Assembly (NCBI GenBank): GCA_006386115.1
Contig: VFIW01000098.1
Span: 93,295 to 157,294 of the forward strand
Direction: 5' to 3'
Length of the DNA stretch: 64,000 nucleotides
Origin: Globisporangium splendens
Taxonomy: Eukaryota; Oomycota; Peronosporomycetes; Pythiales; Pythiaceae
The notes under the pieces: generated by a model
Seen by the model: the letters and a program-made list of their open reading frames with translations, nothing else
Database searches by the model: none
What the model was told of the DNA's origin: nothing
Made by a program: the position numbers and the translations under genes
In this document: positions 51,860 through 61,304 of the stretch, piece by piece
How the letters are laid out: every line of letters begins with the position of its first letter
Numbering within the stretch: position 1 is the first letter of the stretch

Positions 51860-53145
51860 TTACACGGTTGATATTAGGGACTGCGGCCTCCTGTGCTCTT
51901 GCAGCACGAACAGCGACCCAACGGCTCGGATCTCCCATCGCAGGATGACCAGCAGCACCTCAATGAGCCAGAACAAATTGCTCGGATCCTTCGCGACCAC
52001 GGCGCCGCCAAACGAAAACATGCAGTCGGTCCCGTTCTCGTGGTCTTCAACCAGCACCCTGCAGCACACAGATATCCAGGACAACCGTCAGCTTTCTCAT
52101 ATTAAACCCATTTCCGCTTTGAGCTAAAGACGCACCAGCTAAACACATCCTCCCACCGCTCGCGCTTGCCGAGCTTGTCGAGATCGAGCGAGTTGTCCTC
52201 AATGCGCGAGGGGTCGAGACCGTGCGAGACAAACATCTCGCCTTTCTCGGTCTTGAACCGCGTCATGAGGAACAAGCTCTTCTGCACGACGTCGAGGTCC
52301 ATTTGGTCGACCGTGCGATAGATGATATAGTTGTTCTCGTCGAGCTGCTGCACGATGTGGTAGCGCATGTTGAGGTACGGCGAGTACAATTGCACGAGCT
52401 CCTTCGGCTGAATCATCATTTCCCACGTCGCCTGGCTCACCTCGTCGGCACGACGGTGCGTGAACGTCTTCTGGAAACAAAAGCTCAGCACGCCGTCCAT
52501 GAGGCACCGCCGGTCGGTCCACCCGAGCACAGTGAACCCTGGTGGGTTCGCTTTCTGGGCTTCAAGGTACGAACTGATCCGGTTGTACGCCACTCGACTC
52601 ACCTCGAGGCACTCGCCGATCGAGAACGGCCGCAAGAGCACCATCTCCTTGGCGTTGTGCGCTGTGGTCTCCTTCTCTGTGTCTTGCTGCTTCACATCGA
52701 GCAAATGCTGTAAACTGCCGTGGGCTTTGTCGTGGTCCATCTGGAGGTTGCGTAGGTCTTCGTTCTCCTTGTACAGATTTTTCCGCACGCGTGCGAGCTC
52801 CAACAGCAATTGCTGACGGCTCGGCGATGGCTCGAGGGCTTCTGCTTCGAGGGCTATCTCGTCCGCATAATGCGCTGCGCGCTGCTCTTGTTCTATCAGA
52901 ATGCGTTCGTACTCATCTTCAAGCACGTCGACCTGTGCACGGAGTTCATTCAGATTGTACTAAGGAAGGCATTATCAAAAGTGAGCATTAGAGTCAATGT
53001 CAGCCGCCATCATCCATTTTCGTTTGCTATCAAGACACGACAGCAGACGTACGATCTTTCGGTAGTAGCTCCGGCGCACTTTGCTTCGATTGCGTTCGCG
53101 CCGCTCGATCTCCACCAGCGTCAGCTCGCTCTCTTCTTTCTTCAT
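51860..53145 (-). CDS. bZIP/START-like protein, M96 family (gene 9)
   Basis: At least three exons: 53163-53053 (basic region RNRSKVRRSYYRKI; ATG at 53145 opens MKKEESELTLVEIERRER), 52959-52136 (YNLNELRAQVDVLEDEYERI through the START-like domain to the split Trp codon), and 52058-51860 (VLVEDHENGTDC to the tail). From this ATG the product is about 371 residues. A further upstream exon, about 53460-53254, is coding-like (DVSDDQEAALLLLESLLRVE) and joins in phase 0 through GTGAGA...CAG, but lacks a clear ATG. The C-terminus keeps LLVILRWEIRAVGSLFVL. Asn is retained in the basic region. Confidence 0.8.
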
Positions 53146-53460
53146 CGAGTCGATCTCTCGGTACTGACGCGCTTGTTATACCAACTGCTCTCTGGACGAA
53201 AGGGAGGTTGACGTATACGCACGCGTCCAGTGCCTACAGCTGTTGGCTCTCACCGCGTTCTCTTCTACTCGCAAGAGACTCTCGAGCAAGAGCAGAGCAG
53301 CTTCTTGATCGTCGGACACGTCGTGCGTTCGCCTCGCAGCGCGCTCTGACTGCTTCACTCGGGAGTGTGCTGATCCAGCCACTGCAGCATGAACAACTGC
53401 GGAATCCTCAGCACAGACATAAGGAAGGAAGGAGGAGCGAGTCTCACCTGCCAAAGCCAA

Positions 53461-53803
53461 TCATGAGAGTCAGCCGCCAACACAAAGTCTCACTTGGCGC
53501 GCAAAGACGGTTCAAAATCGATCCGCCTTGAGTGATACACTCGCTAATCTGATACTGGGGATAGATCACGGAACTGGAGAAAACGTTCTCTCTAACTATG
53601 CATTTCTCTAAATTAATATAGTACCTAGATGGAATGGGGAAGGATGATGAGTGGAATGGAGCCCATCTGCTGATGTCCAGAGCTCTGATGCGCATTCACT
53701 CACTCACTCACTCACTCACTCGACCCACATTGAAGCTCGATTGCCACTGTTGCCTGCCACCCTCGACGCATCCGTCATCAAACGATACAGCCAGGAGGTG
53801 CGT
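53461..53803. other. Intergenic stretch with microsatellite
   Basis: About 340 bp between bZIP genes 9 and 10, both on the minus strand. A (CACT)n tetranucleotide run lies at 53697-53721. Otherwise nothing is recognised. Confidence 0.65.
53697..53721. repeat. (CACT)n microsatellite
   Basis: About six perfect tandem CACT units in the 3' flank of bZIP gene 10. Confidence 0.9.
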
Positions 53804-55365
53804 TTACTCGAAATGGTCCTCGGCTGACAAGAGTGGCTCAGGTGGTGATGATGCACCGCTGGGCTTTGTCTCGAGACCGAGTTTGCTTTCCCACTGCAAC
53901 GCGATCAGCAAGTTCTCAAACAGCCAGAACGATGGACTCCGATCGCCCATGTTGTTCATGATTCCGCCGTGGGCCACTTTGAACCGACGCGTCTCGAAAA
54001 TCGATGACGCAAAAGATGTACCATCGTGCGCTACGCCATTGGCTTCATCTCCTTCGTCACTGCTCTCTTCAACACTCAGCCAGTACATGGACTCCCGCCA
54101 AATCTTCTTCTTGTGCAACATGTATTCCGACATCGACTCCATGTGCAGCTTGTGCTCGGCCTTTTTCAACCCTTTGCAGATGATCAGACACCCGCCGTTG
54201 TTACCACGGTCAATGCGCGTCATCACGATCAGAGCCGTCGTGATTGAATCCTCACCCTCTTTCTCCATTGTCCGGTACAGTACGTAACTGTTCGAGTCGA
54301 AGATCTGCATGACATGGAAGCGCACGTGCAGCGTCCGCGCATACAGCTCGCTGTGCTTCTCTGGCGACGTCAGCGTCTCCCACGCCTTTTGGGCGACTTC
54401 ATGAACAGCCTTTGAACTCGTAAACTGCTTTTCGAAGTAAAACCGGAACTCATTATTGTCGACGGCGTGAGAACTCTTCCAGCCGAGAACCTGGTTTTTC
54501 GCAGTCATCTCCTGCTTGCTCGCCAGAAACGACTCCACTTGGCTGAGGGCATCCTGCGCAAACCTCGTGAACGCCTCGAACGACATTTCCTCCATGATCA
54601 GCACTGGAGACGGGAAGGACACGCGCTCGCTATTGCCAGCGTCACCGTGCGCCGAATGGTCCATCTGGAAGCAACATCAACAAGAATATTAGCATTTCGC
54701 ATGGATCAATTGATGTGCGGGTTCGAGAGCAACGTACGAGTTGGTAGTTCACATCAAACAGCCGCTGCAGTCGGAACGAGCTCTTCTCCCGATCTTCAAA
54801 CGAGTCTTGGAGCTGCTGGTTCTCTGCCCAAAGCTCGTCACGAAGTCGAGACAATTCCATATAACGGAGCAAAAGCGCCGACTTTTTCGCGTTGTCTGCG
54901 TCGTCGTTCCCAGGAAGAAAGCGCCCTTCCCACTGCTGCAGCATGTCATTATACTGCCGTCGCAGGTCGTCCGCATGCGCGCGCAGTTCGCCAAGTGTTT
55001 CCTACAACAAATTGAAGACATGGACAAACAAGCATCGATACTAATCGTCTCATACAACAGAACAGATGCGGCACATATCCCCGTACGATTTTCCTGTAGT
55101 ACGAGCGTCGGACCGAGTTGCGATTCTTCTCCTTTTTCTCCTCGTCTGACGCGAGCGACAGCGTGTCGTCGTCCTTTGTCTCCGCTGTCGCTTCCGCTAA
55201 CGCAACTGGCGCCAAGGATGTTGACGACGCTGCTGCTTTCCGATTTCGGCGCTTTGGTCCTCCTGCTGCTGCTGCTGCTGGTGGTGGTGCGACCGCCTTG
55301 CCCCCATCTCTCCGGTCTCCACTTTGAGCGCTCGGCTCACTCCGCAACACACGCATGTGCGGCAT
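53804..55365 (-). CDS. bZIP/START-like protein, M96 family (gene 10)
   Basis: Three exons, 55365-55087, 55001-54738 and 54664-53804, about 467 residues. Exon 1 starts MPHMRVLRSEP, carries a Pro/Ala run (from a CTG-type repeat on the plus strand) and the basic region KNRNSVRRSYYRKI. Exon 2 starts ETLGELRAHADDLRRQY and is the coiled coil. Exon 3 is the START-like domain (IMEEMSFEAFTRFAQDAL to LLIALQWESKLGLETKP) and ends in an acidic Ser/Pro tail. The frame upstream of the chosen ATG is open for 28 codons to a stop, without an ATG. Unlike genes 4, 6 and 9 it has no intron at the Trp position but has an extra one before the START-like domain. Confidence 0.83.
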
Positions 55366-56137
55366 CACCTCCACGATGTCTTCGCTAAGCAGCAGAGGGT
55401 GCTGCCGCTTGCTCCCTCGCTCGCCGTCGTTCCCTTCGCTCGGCGTCACACACTCGGATTACGGATGGCCCACATGTTCTCTGCCTCCACGTACCAAATC
55501 AGCTGCTAGCGAAAGCACATTGCAGCCCTATTGGAAAGTTATCGCCAATCGCCACGCAGAATCCAAAAATACTAATAACTGATTTGATAAAACTATGTGA
55601 TAAATGCATTTTATAGCCAATACGCACGAGAAGAGAAATATTCAGATAAAATCGACCAATTCCATCTCCCAAGATATCAGTTTATGGAGGGGTTACTCAG
55701 CGCAGAAAATAGTCATTTAAAGAGCCAAGCATTTGCCAATCAAAGAAATGACAACTGAGGTCTCATATAGCAAATATATGCATGGAGAGGAAACTTCTTT
55801 GAACAGATGATTTCGGTTAGATTGCGCTTGGCGCAGGTGGTCAATTGAGAAATAGAAATCCTACAACTAGCAGGAATATGCTGTCACCGTGGCTGGTTCT
55901 GGAGGAAGGAGGGGAAGTCGCTTGTTCATCGGCGTATGCGCCGTCACATCGGGCAGGCATTCCGGACCGACATGCGCAGTATCTGCTCTGAGTGGGGACC
56001 ATCGCGGCTCGCGACAGTTGACTTCCGGTCTTGGAGAACGGTGCGGCAATCAGACGGATGGCCGACAAACGGTAGGCTGGAGCAGAGAGGTGGTGTCTTT
56101 GAGGCAAAGCTGCAAAGACGCTATCGGAAGGGGAGTT
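55366..56137. other. Spacer between bZIP gene 10 and the retroelement
   Basis: About 770 bp, AT-rich from 55510 to 55860, then GC-richer. A minus-strand ORF at 55841-56107 has no recognised domain. No gene is supported. Confidence 0.55.
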
Positions 56138-56777
56138 TGTAATGGGCTAAAATCAGCCATTACATGAAGGTGGATCTGTCCCCAGATCTAGTGTGTCACA
56201 CACCACCTTCAGTGTGCATTGTGGAGACACAAATAACAAAGGGATTACGGTACGACAGTCCCCACATGCACATGTGACGTCATCCCATGACGTCACGAGC
56301 GCTCTCTGTGCTGATCAGTGCACAATGTTGTTCACATGTACTAATCAGTACAGAGTGATGACATCCATGTACTAATCAAGTACTGAGGATGGTTCCTACG
56401 TGGGAAAACTGCACTGGTGATGAGACCGACGTTGTCGCCACCTAAAAGTGAGTGGCTGTAGCCAATCACTTTGAGGGAATTTTCACGGGACTTCAGTTCA
56501 AGCTTCTCGAAGATCTCGTGGTTCAACCTCAGTGTACCCAAGGTTTTAGATATCAGATTCAGAGGTTTTAGTGTGTATGTTAGGGTTTTGTTATAAAACC
56601 CTATAGGAGCCCTTGGGTATTTACATGTCGCGACAGGAACATAAGAATTTTAACAGTTGCAAATTTACCTCACGTACTCAAGTCGTCTTCTCCCCTCCAA
56701 GTAGGGAGATCGCTTCCTCAAGTCGCACAACGTGTGTGCAGTGTTTTGGGGAATGTTGTGAACAGCGCCCCATTACA
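56138..56777 (+). repeat. LTR 1 (5' LTR of Ty3/gypsy element A)
   Basis: 640 bp bounded by perfect inverted ends TGTAATGG...CCATTACA. It is followed after one base by TGGTAGC, a primer-binding-site start. Related copies, inverted, are at 60680-61304 and 63139-63731. It contains two TGACGTCA sites (56275 and 56288) and imperfect palindromes of the type GTACTAATCAGTAC. Confidence 0.88.
56275..56295. promoter_or_regulatory. Paired TGACGTCA (CRE) sites in LTR 1
   Basis: Two perfect TGACGTCA palindromes start at 56275 and 56288, 13 bp apart. This is the classical CREB/ATF-class bZIP site. The same pair with the same spacing occurs in LTR 2 (one site degenerate) and LTR 3. Confidence 0.8.
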
Positions 56778-56778
56778 A

Positions 56779-56797
56779 TGGTAGCACTTGTGGGTCC
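56779..56797 (+). other. Primer-binding site of element A
   Basis: TGGTAGCACTTGTGGGTCC begins one base after the LTR end. TGGT complements a tRNA 3' CCA end; TGGTAGC is what an initiator-Met tRNA primer would give, but the remaining bases cannot be checked here. Confidence 0.6.
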
Positions 56798-57159
56798 TTC
56801 CAGCGACCAAGCCAAGCAAGGTTTTGGACGAAGCGGCTTTGAAGCACTTTCGCGCATTCCTGTCAAGACCTACTTCCGTCTATGTCTGAGAACAGAAGGA
56901 GTAGATGTGCCACTCGGTCAGCAGTACGGAAAAATGTCGAGTTGACGAAGAGGATTTTCCTCATTTGTCTTCTTATGAGTGGCCGGCGCTGGAGCGGATG
57001 CGAAAACGTCATAGGGGGAGGCCGCTGTAATCAGCCTGCTACGATCGGGGGGGGGTGGGCGTTTTTCTCTGAGACCAGAGACACGCCGCGGAGTTTCATG
57101 CCACCACGAGATTATGAATCTCGAAAGCAGGGTCGCAACCTGTTCGTCCTTCAGGACCG

Positions 57160-58128
57160 GTGCCGCTGAAGCTGGAGGTCTCTCCGTATCGTGGCGGAGG
57201 AGAAAGAACCTCTTTCCGAGGATGGTGCGTCGAGTTGGATGCAGTCCACTCAAGACAAACTCGTGACACAATGCAGGAGTGTTGTTTCGCGTGTCCAACC
57301 GTGCGGGTGAGTGCAAAGAGCTGGGCTTATGGAAAGCGTTTGTCGGATCTAAACTGCTTCTACAGCTACGAAGACTTCAAGGCAGAGCTCAAGGCAGCGT
57401 TTGAACCACCGCAGAGTGAGTTCCGTGCGCGCGCCGGGTTCCTCAAGCTTCGCCAAGGCCGTTTCGATCTGCATTCGTATGCACAACGAGCGCGCTTCCT
57501 GGTATCAAGCATCGTGGACGAGCCGATTGACGTTCCGACGCAAGTTGTGACGTTCATGACGGGTCTGAACGATGGTCCGATTCGGAACCAACTGTTCCGC
57601 GAGTATCCCAAGACGCTGGACGAAGCCATCAGCCGTGCGATGCAAGAAGAGTTCAGCATGAAGCAAGCCAAGTTCCAAGGGTTTCCGTCAAGGCCACCAA
57701 GACAAGCGAATGTCGCGCACGATGGTCCAGAGCCAATGGACATTTCGTACATTTCCACGCCTGGAAATGGACGTCCTCACAACGATGGAAAATGTTTCCG
57801 TTGTGGGAAGTCGGGTCACTTCGCTCGGAACTGCAAAGTGTCTTTGCCTGACCGGCAAACGACACAGGGTTCGCGCTCGAACAACTACGGTCGCGGCCGT
57901 GGGTTCGATCGTTCCCAACGTTCAAAAACGGGAACGACCAGTAGGGGCGGGGCCTCCTACTGGGCTCGAAAAGAGGACTGTGTTTGTGGATACACAGGAC
58001 TCTGGCCCCAATGTGCACGATGCACATGCAGTTTCCACGAGGGAGAACAGTGTCAGTCAAACGTCAAGTTTGATCGTTCTCAAAGTTCATGTAGACGGTA
58101 TTGCAACACCTCTACGTGCTTTGGTTGA
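57160..58128 (+). CDS. gag: Gag-like protein of element A
   Basis: 322 codons; the frame begins with GTG and the true N-terminus is probably degraded, because upstream frames carry stops. Residues ~50-170 look like a retrotransposon gag capsid domain (YSYEDFKAELKAAFEPPQSE, LRQGRFDLHSYAQRARFL). A zinc knuckle CFRCGKSGHFARNC (C-x2-C-x4-H-x4-C) lies near residue 212, followed by an Arg/Gly-rich nucleic-acid-binding stretch. The end of the frame overlaps pol, which is in the +1 frame. Confidence 0.8.
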   Translation: MPLKLEVSPYRGGGERTSFRGWCVELDAVHSRQTRDTMQECCFACPTVRVSAKSWAYGKRLSDLNCFYSYEDFKAELKAAFEPPQSEFRARAGFLKLRQGRFDLHSYAQRARFLVSSIVDEPIDVPTQVVTFMTGLNDGPIRNQLFREYPKTLDEAISRAMQEEFSMKQAKFQGFPSRPPRQANVAHDGPEPMDISYISTPGNGRPHNDGKCFRCGKSGHFARNCKVSLPDRQTTQGSRSNNYGRGRGFDRSQRSKTGTTSRGGASYWARKEDCVCGYTGLWPQCARCTCSFHEGEQCQSNVKFDRSQSSCRRYCNTSTCFG

Positions 58129-60679
58129 CACTGGTGCGTCGAACAATTTTGTTCGAAATGAAGTGATCGTCAGGCATGGTGTCTTCGTGCCTGATGCGAA
58201 TGAAGACAAGACGATGGTTATTCGGTTGGCCAACGGGTCGACTGTGAAGATGCCGAAGCGCGTGGTGCGCTTGGCAATGAAGTGTGAAGATTTCCGAGGT
58301 GAAGACGAGTTCATTTTACTCGACCTCGATGACAAGTTTGATCTGATTCTGGGAATGCCATGGTTGAAGCGTTATCAACCTAGCATTGACTGGTTGAAGG
58401 TGAAGATCTCCGTTGACAAGTCACACGATGCTGACTTGAGCTGTGTGACAACGGATGAAGTGGTATGGGTGTACACATCTGTGGAAGAGATCCCAGATGA
58501 CCCTCGTGATATTGCGGTGTGCGATGGCCCCCCATGTTCACGAGCGGTACCCATCTTGAAGAAGACTACTGGAGGTGGAGCAGTCAGGCGCCAGAAAAAG
58601 ACTGTCTCCTTTGCCATCGACCCTAAGAGCGAGGCGATGTGCGTGGAAGAAACGAATGGGAAAAGAGCCGAAGAGCCATCCCGAGAGAAGAAGAAGAAAA
58701 CCAGCAAGAAGAGTGTCCCGTGTGCCCCTGATCAAGGTACATGTCAAGGTGACGAAGGAAGTGTCCAAGCACAAGACATTTCAAGCGAGTTTGCGAATAT
58801 CGCGGTCTACAATGAAGATGGTGACAGCAACGTAATGCGTCACATTGAAGTCGAAAATCCTCCAAGCTCAGTCGAAGAGTTGATTTCCTTGCCATCGATG
58901 AGCAAGAAGACGCTGAAGCGTAGCCTAGCGAAAGGCGAAATTTCGCAGGTCTGCATGATCGTCGATGTTGACGATGCAGAAGACATCAACACAGTATCAG
59001 CAACGGAGGCTGAAGTGTTCGATGAGAAGACACGGAAGGAAAGGTTCGAGGAGCAGTCATGGGACGCTCTCAAGACGAACCCCGTGTATGAACTTGTCAA
59101 GGAATATGAGGACATATTCCCAGACAAGGTGCCGGACGAACTGCCATTCGATAGAGGCGTTCGTCATGAGATTGACATAATTCCTGGCACGAAGTATTGT
59201 ATCACACGGCAGTGGCCGTTGCCAAGAGAACAAGTCGTTGCGATCGACGAGTTCTTTGCGCAACGTGCCAAGGCTGGGCATGTGCGAGAGAGCAAGTCTC
59301 CACATTGTAGCCCAACCTTCTGTGTGAAGAAGGCAACTGGTGGTTGGCGCATCGTTCACGCTTTCAACAAGCTGAACGACGCTACCATTCCAGCCCAAAC
59401 TCCGGTTCCACGCAAGGATATGATCCTTGATGGAATGGTTGGCAGTACTGTCTTCAGTGCTATCGATCTGAAAGATGGGTTCTATCAGATTCGAATGCGC
59501 GAAGATGATGTACCACTAACCGCAGTGAGTACCCCGAGTGGTATGCTGTGGGAATGGTTAGTGATGCCACAGGGTTTGAAGAACGCTCCTGCGACTTTCA
59601 ATAGGATGGTCACGAATTTACTTCGTCCATTGAGAGGGTTTGCACCGAGTTACTTTGACGATATATTCGTTCATAGTAAAACCACGGGTGAAAAGTCTGA
59701 CGTTGATGTTCATCTCGATCATCTCCGTCAAGTCTTTCAGGTCATGCGAGAGAACAAGCTCTACGCTAACCTGAAGAAGTGCATATTCTTTGCACCAGAG
59801 ATCCCCGTTCTCGGCTGCTTTGTGGGAAAGCATGGTGTTCGAGTTGATCCGGAGAAGGTCAAAGCTATTGACGATTGGCCTGTGCCTCAGAACGTCAAAC
59901 AGCTACGACAATGGCTGGGTCTGGCCAATTACTTGCACAAGTACACGCGCAATTATGCAGCGTTGGTGCAACCCCTCACACAGCTCCTGAAGAAGGACAT
60001 TGAGTGGGAGTGGTCCAGTGACCACCAAATGGCATTTGCCGAAGTGAAGAGGAGTCTGCGAGAAGCTCCCGTGCTGGCAATCGCAAACCACGACAAACCT
60101 TTTCATGTGGTTTGCGATGCAAGCGACTATGCCATCGGTTGCGCCTTGATGCAACACGATGATGAGGGTCATGAGCGAGTTGTGTCGTATCAGTCACGAC
60201 AACTCCGACCCGCAGAACGGAACTACCCAGTTCATGACAAAGAACTTCTTGCGATGAAGTATTCTTTGGTCAAGTTCCGTGTCTACCTGCTTGGCGAGGA
60301 GCGCTTTGCGATCTACACAGATCATGCGTCGCTGCGTACAGCGGTAAAGACTCCTCATTTGTCGCAAAGAATGGCGAGATGGTTCTCTTTCTTTGCAGAG
60401 TACAACTTTGTTGTACACTACAAGCCAGGCAAGACGAACATCTTAGCCGATGCGCTGTCAAGACGTCCGGATTACGATCCGAAGACCAAGAGCGAAGACA
60501 CGGACGGAGCGTGTCGACTCTGTGAAGACATTCAAGCGATCGCAGTGCAAGCAACGACTACAGTGCGAGAAGACATTGTCGAAGGGTACAAGTCTGACGA
60601 AACATGTCAGGACTTGTTGAAGTATTTCAAGGACCCTTCTGACAAAGCACTGCAAGGTCTTCAGTCACTGGAAGAATGA
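57710..60679 (+). CDS. pol: Pol polyprotein of element A (protease-RT-RNase H), no integrase
   Basis: 989 codons, in the +1 frame relative to gag, with about 420 bp overlap, so expression probably needs a frameshift. The first ~110 codons are out-of-frame gag sequence. The aspartic protease motif ALVDTGASNNFV is near residue 140. A long acidic/basic linker follows. The reverse transcriptase has AIDLKDGFYQIRM, MPQGLKNAPATF and the catalytic YFDD near residue 648. RNase H begins near residue 797 (PFHVVCDASDYAIGCALM) and ends with ILADALSRRPDYDP. The frame stops about 70 residues later, at the junction with an inverted LTR; the integrase is absent. Confidence 0.9.
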   Translation: MSRTMVQSQWTFRTFPRLEMDVLTTMENVSVVGSRVTSLGTAKCLCLTGKRHRVRARTTTVAAVGSIVPNVQKRERPVGAGPPTGLEKRTVFVDTQDSGPNVHDAHAVSTRENSVSQTSSLIVLKVHVDGIATPLRALVDTGASNNFVRNEVIVRHGVFVPDANEDKTMVIRLANGSTVKMPKRVVRLAMKCEDFRGEDEFILLDLDDKFDLILGMPWLKRYQPSIDWLKVKISVDKSHDADLSCVTTDEVVWVYTSVEEIPDDPRDIAVCDGPPCSRAVPILKKTTGGGAVRRQKKTVSFAIDPKSEAMCVEETNGKRAEEPSREKKKKTSKKSVPCAPDQGTCQGDEGSVQAQDISSEFANIAVYNEDGDSNVMRHIEVENPPSSVEELISLPSMSKKTLKRSLAKGEISQVCMIVDVDDAEDINTVSATEAEVFDEKTRKERFEEQSWDALKTNPVYELVKEYEDIFPDKVPDELPFDRGVRHEIDIIPGTKYCITRQWPLPREQVVAIDEFFAQRAKAGHVRESKSPHCSPTFCVKKATGGWRIVHAFNKLNDATIPAQTPVPRKDMILDGMVGSTVFSAIDLKDGFYQIRMREDDVPLTAVSTPSGMLWEWLVMPQGLKNAPATFNRMVTNLLRPLRGFAPSYFDDIFVHSKTTGEKSDVDVHLDHLRQVFQVMRENKLYANLKKCIFFAPEIPVLGCFVGKHGVRVDPEKVKAIDDWPVPQNVKQLRQWLGLANYLHKYTRNYAALVQPLTQLLKKDIEWEWSSDHQMAFAEVKRSLREAPVLAIANHDKPFHVVCDASDYAIGCALMQHDDEGHERVVSYQSRQLRPAERNYPVHDKELLAMKYSLVKFRVYLLGEERFAIYTDHASLRTAVKTPHLSQRMARWFSFFAEYNFVVHYKPGKTNILADALSRRPDYDPKTKSEDTDGACRLCEDIQAIAVQATTTVREDIVEGYKSDETCQDLLKYFKDPSDKALQGLQSLEE

Positions 60680-61304
60680 GCTGTTCACAACAGTCCCCGA
60701 AACGCGGCACACACGCTTGTGCGACGAGGAAGCAATCCCGACTTGGAGGGAGGAAGAAGACTTGAGTACTTGAGGGTAAAATTGCAACTGAATTGAAAAG
60801 GTTATGGTTACTGTCGCTACTCACAATTGAACTTCAAGGGATCCTGCACGTTTTACAAATAAAACCTAAAACCTATGAATCTGATATATAAAACCTTGGG
60901 TACACTGAGGTTGAACCCAGGGGATCTTCGAGAAGCTTGAACTTGAAGTCCCGTGGAAAATTCCCTGCAAAGTGATTGGCTACAGCCACTCACTTTAGGT
61001 GGCAGACACACGTCGGTCTCATCACCAGCGCAGTTTCCCAAGTAGGAATCATCACTCAGTACTTGATTAGTACATGGATGTCATCACTCTGTACTGATTA
61101 GTACATGTGAACAACATTCTGCACTGATCAGCACAGAGAGCGCTCGTGACGTCATGGGATGACGTGACATGTGCATGTGGGGACTGTCGTACCGTAATCC
61201 CTTTGTTATTTGTCTCTCCACAATGCACACTGAAGGTGGTGTGTGGCACACTAGATCTGGGAACAGATCCACCTTCATGTAATGGCTAAGTAAAGACCAT
61301 TACA
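60680..61304 (-). repeat. LTR 2 (minus orientation)
   Basis: This is the reverse complement of an LTR-1-like sequence. It begins TGTAATGG at 61304 and lacks about 11 bases of its far end where it meets element A. It is the 3' LTR of the minus-strand pol fragment that ends at 61275. It keeps the GTACTAATCAGTAC-type palindromes. Its CRE pair starts at 61147 (TGACGTCA) and 61160 (TGACGTGA). Confidence 0.85.

Larger units (their letters stand above)
56138..60679 (+). mobile_element. Ty3/gypsy-type LTR retrotransposon A, 3'-truncated
   Basis: LTR 1, primer-binding site, gag and pol (protease, reverse transcriptase, RNase H) are in the canonical Ty3/gypsy order on the plus strand. The element ends abruptly at 60679 just after RNase H, where the end of an inverted LTR begins. 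Integrase and the 3' LTR are missing, so it cannot be autonomous. Confidence 0.88.

Noticed and set aside
55841..56107. 88-codon minus-strand ORF just before LTR 1
   Set aside because: No domain, another overlapping ORF on the plus strand, no supporting promoter or splice signals.
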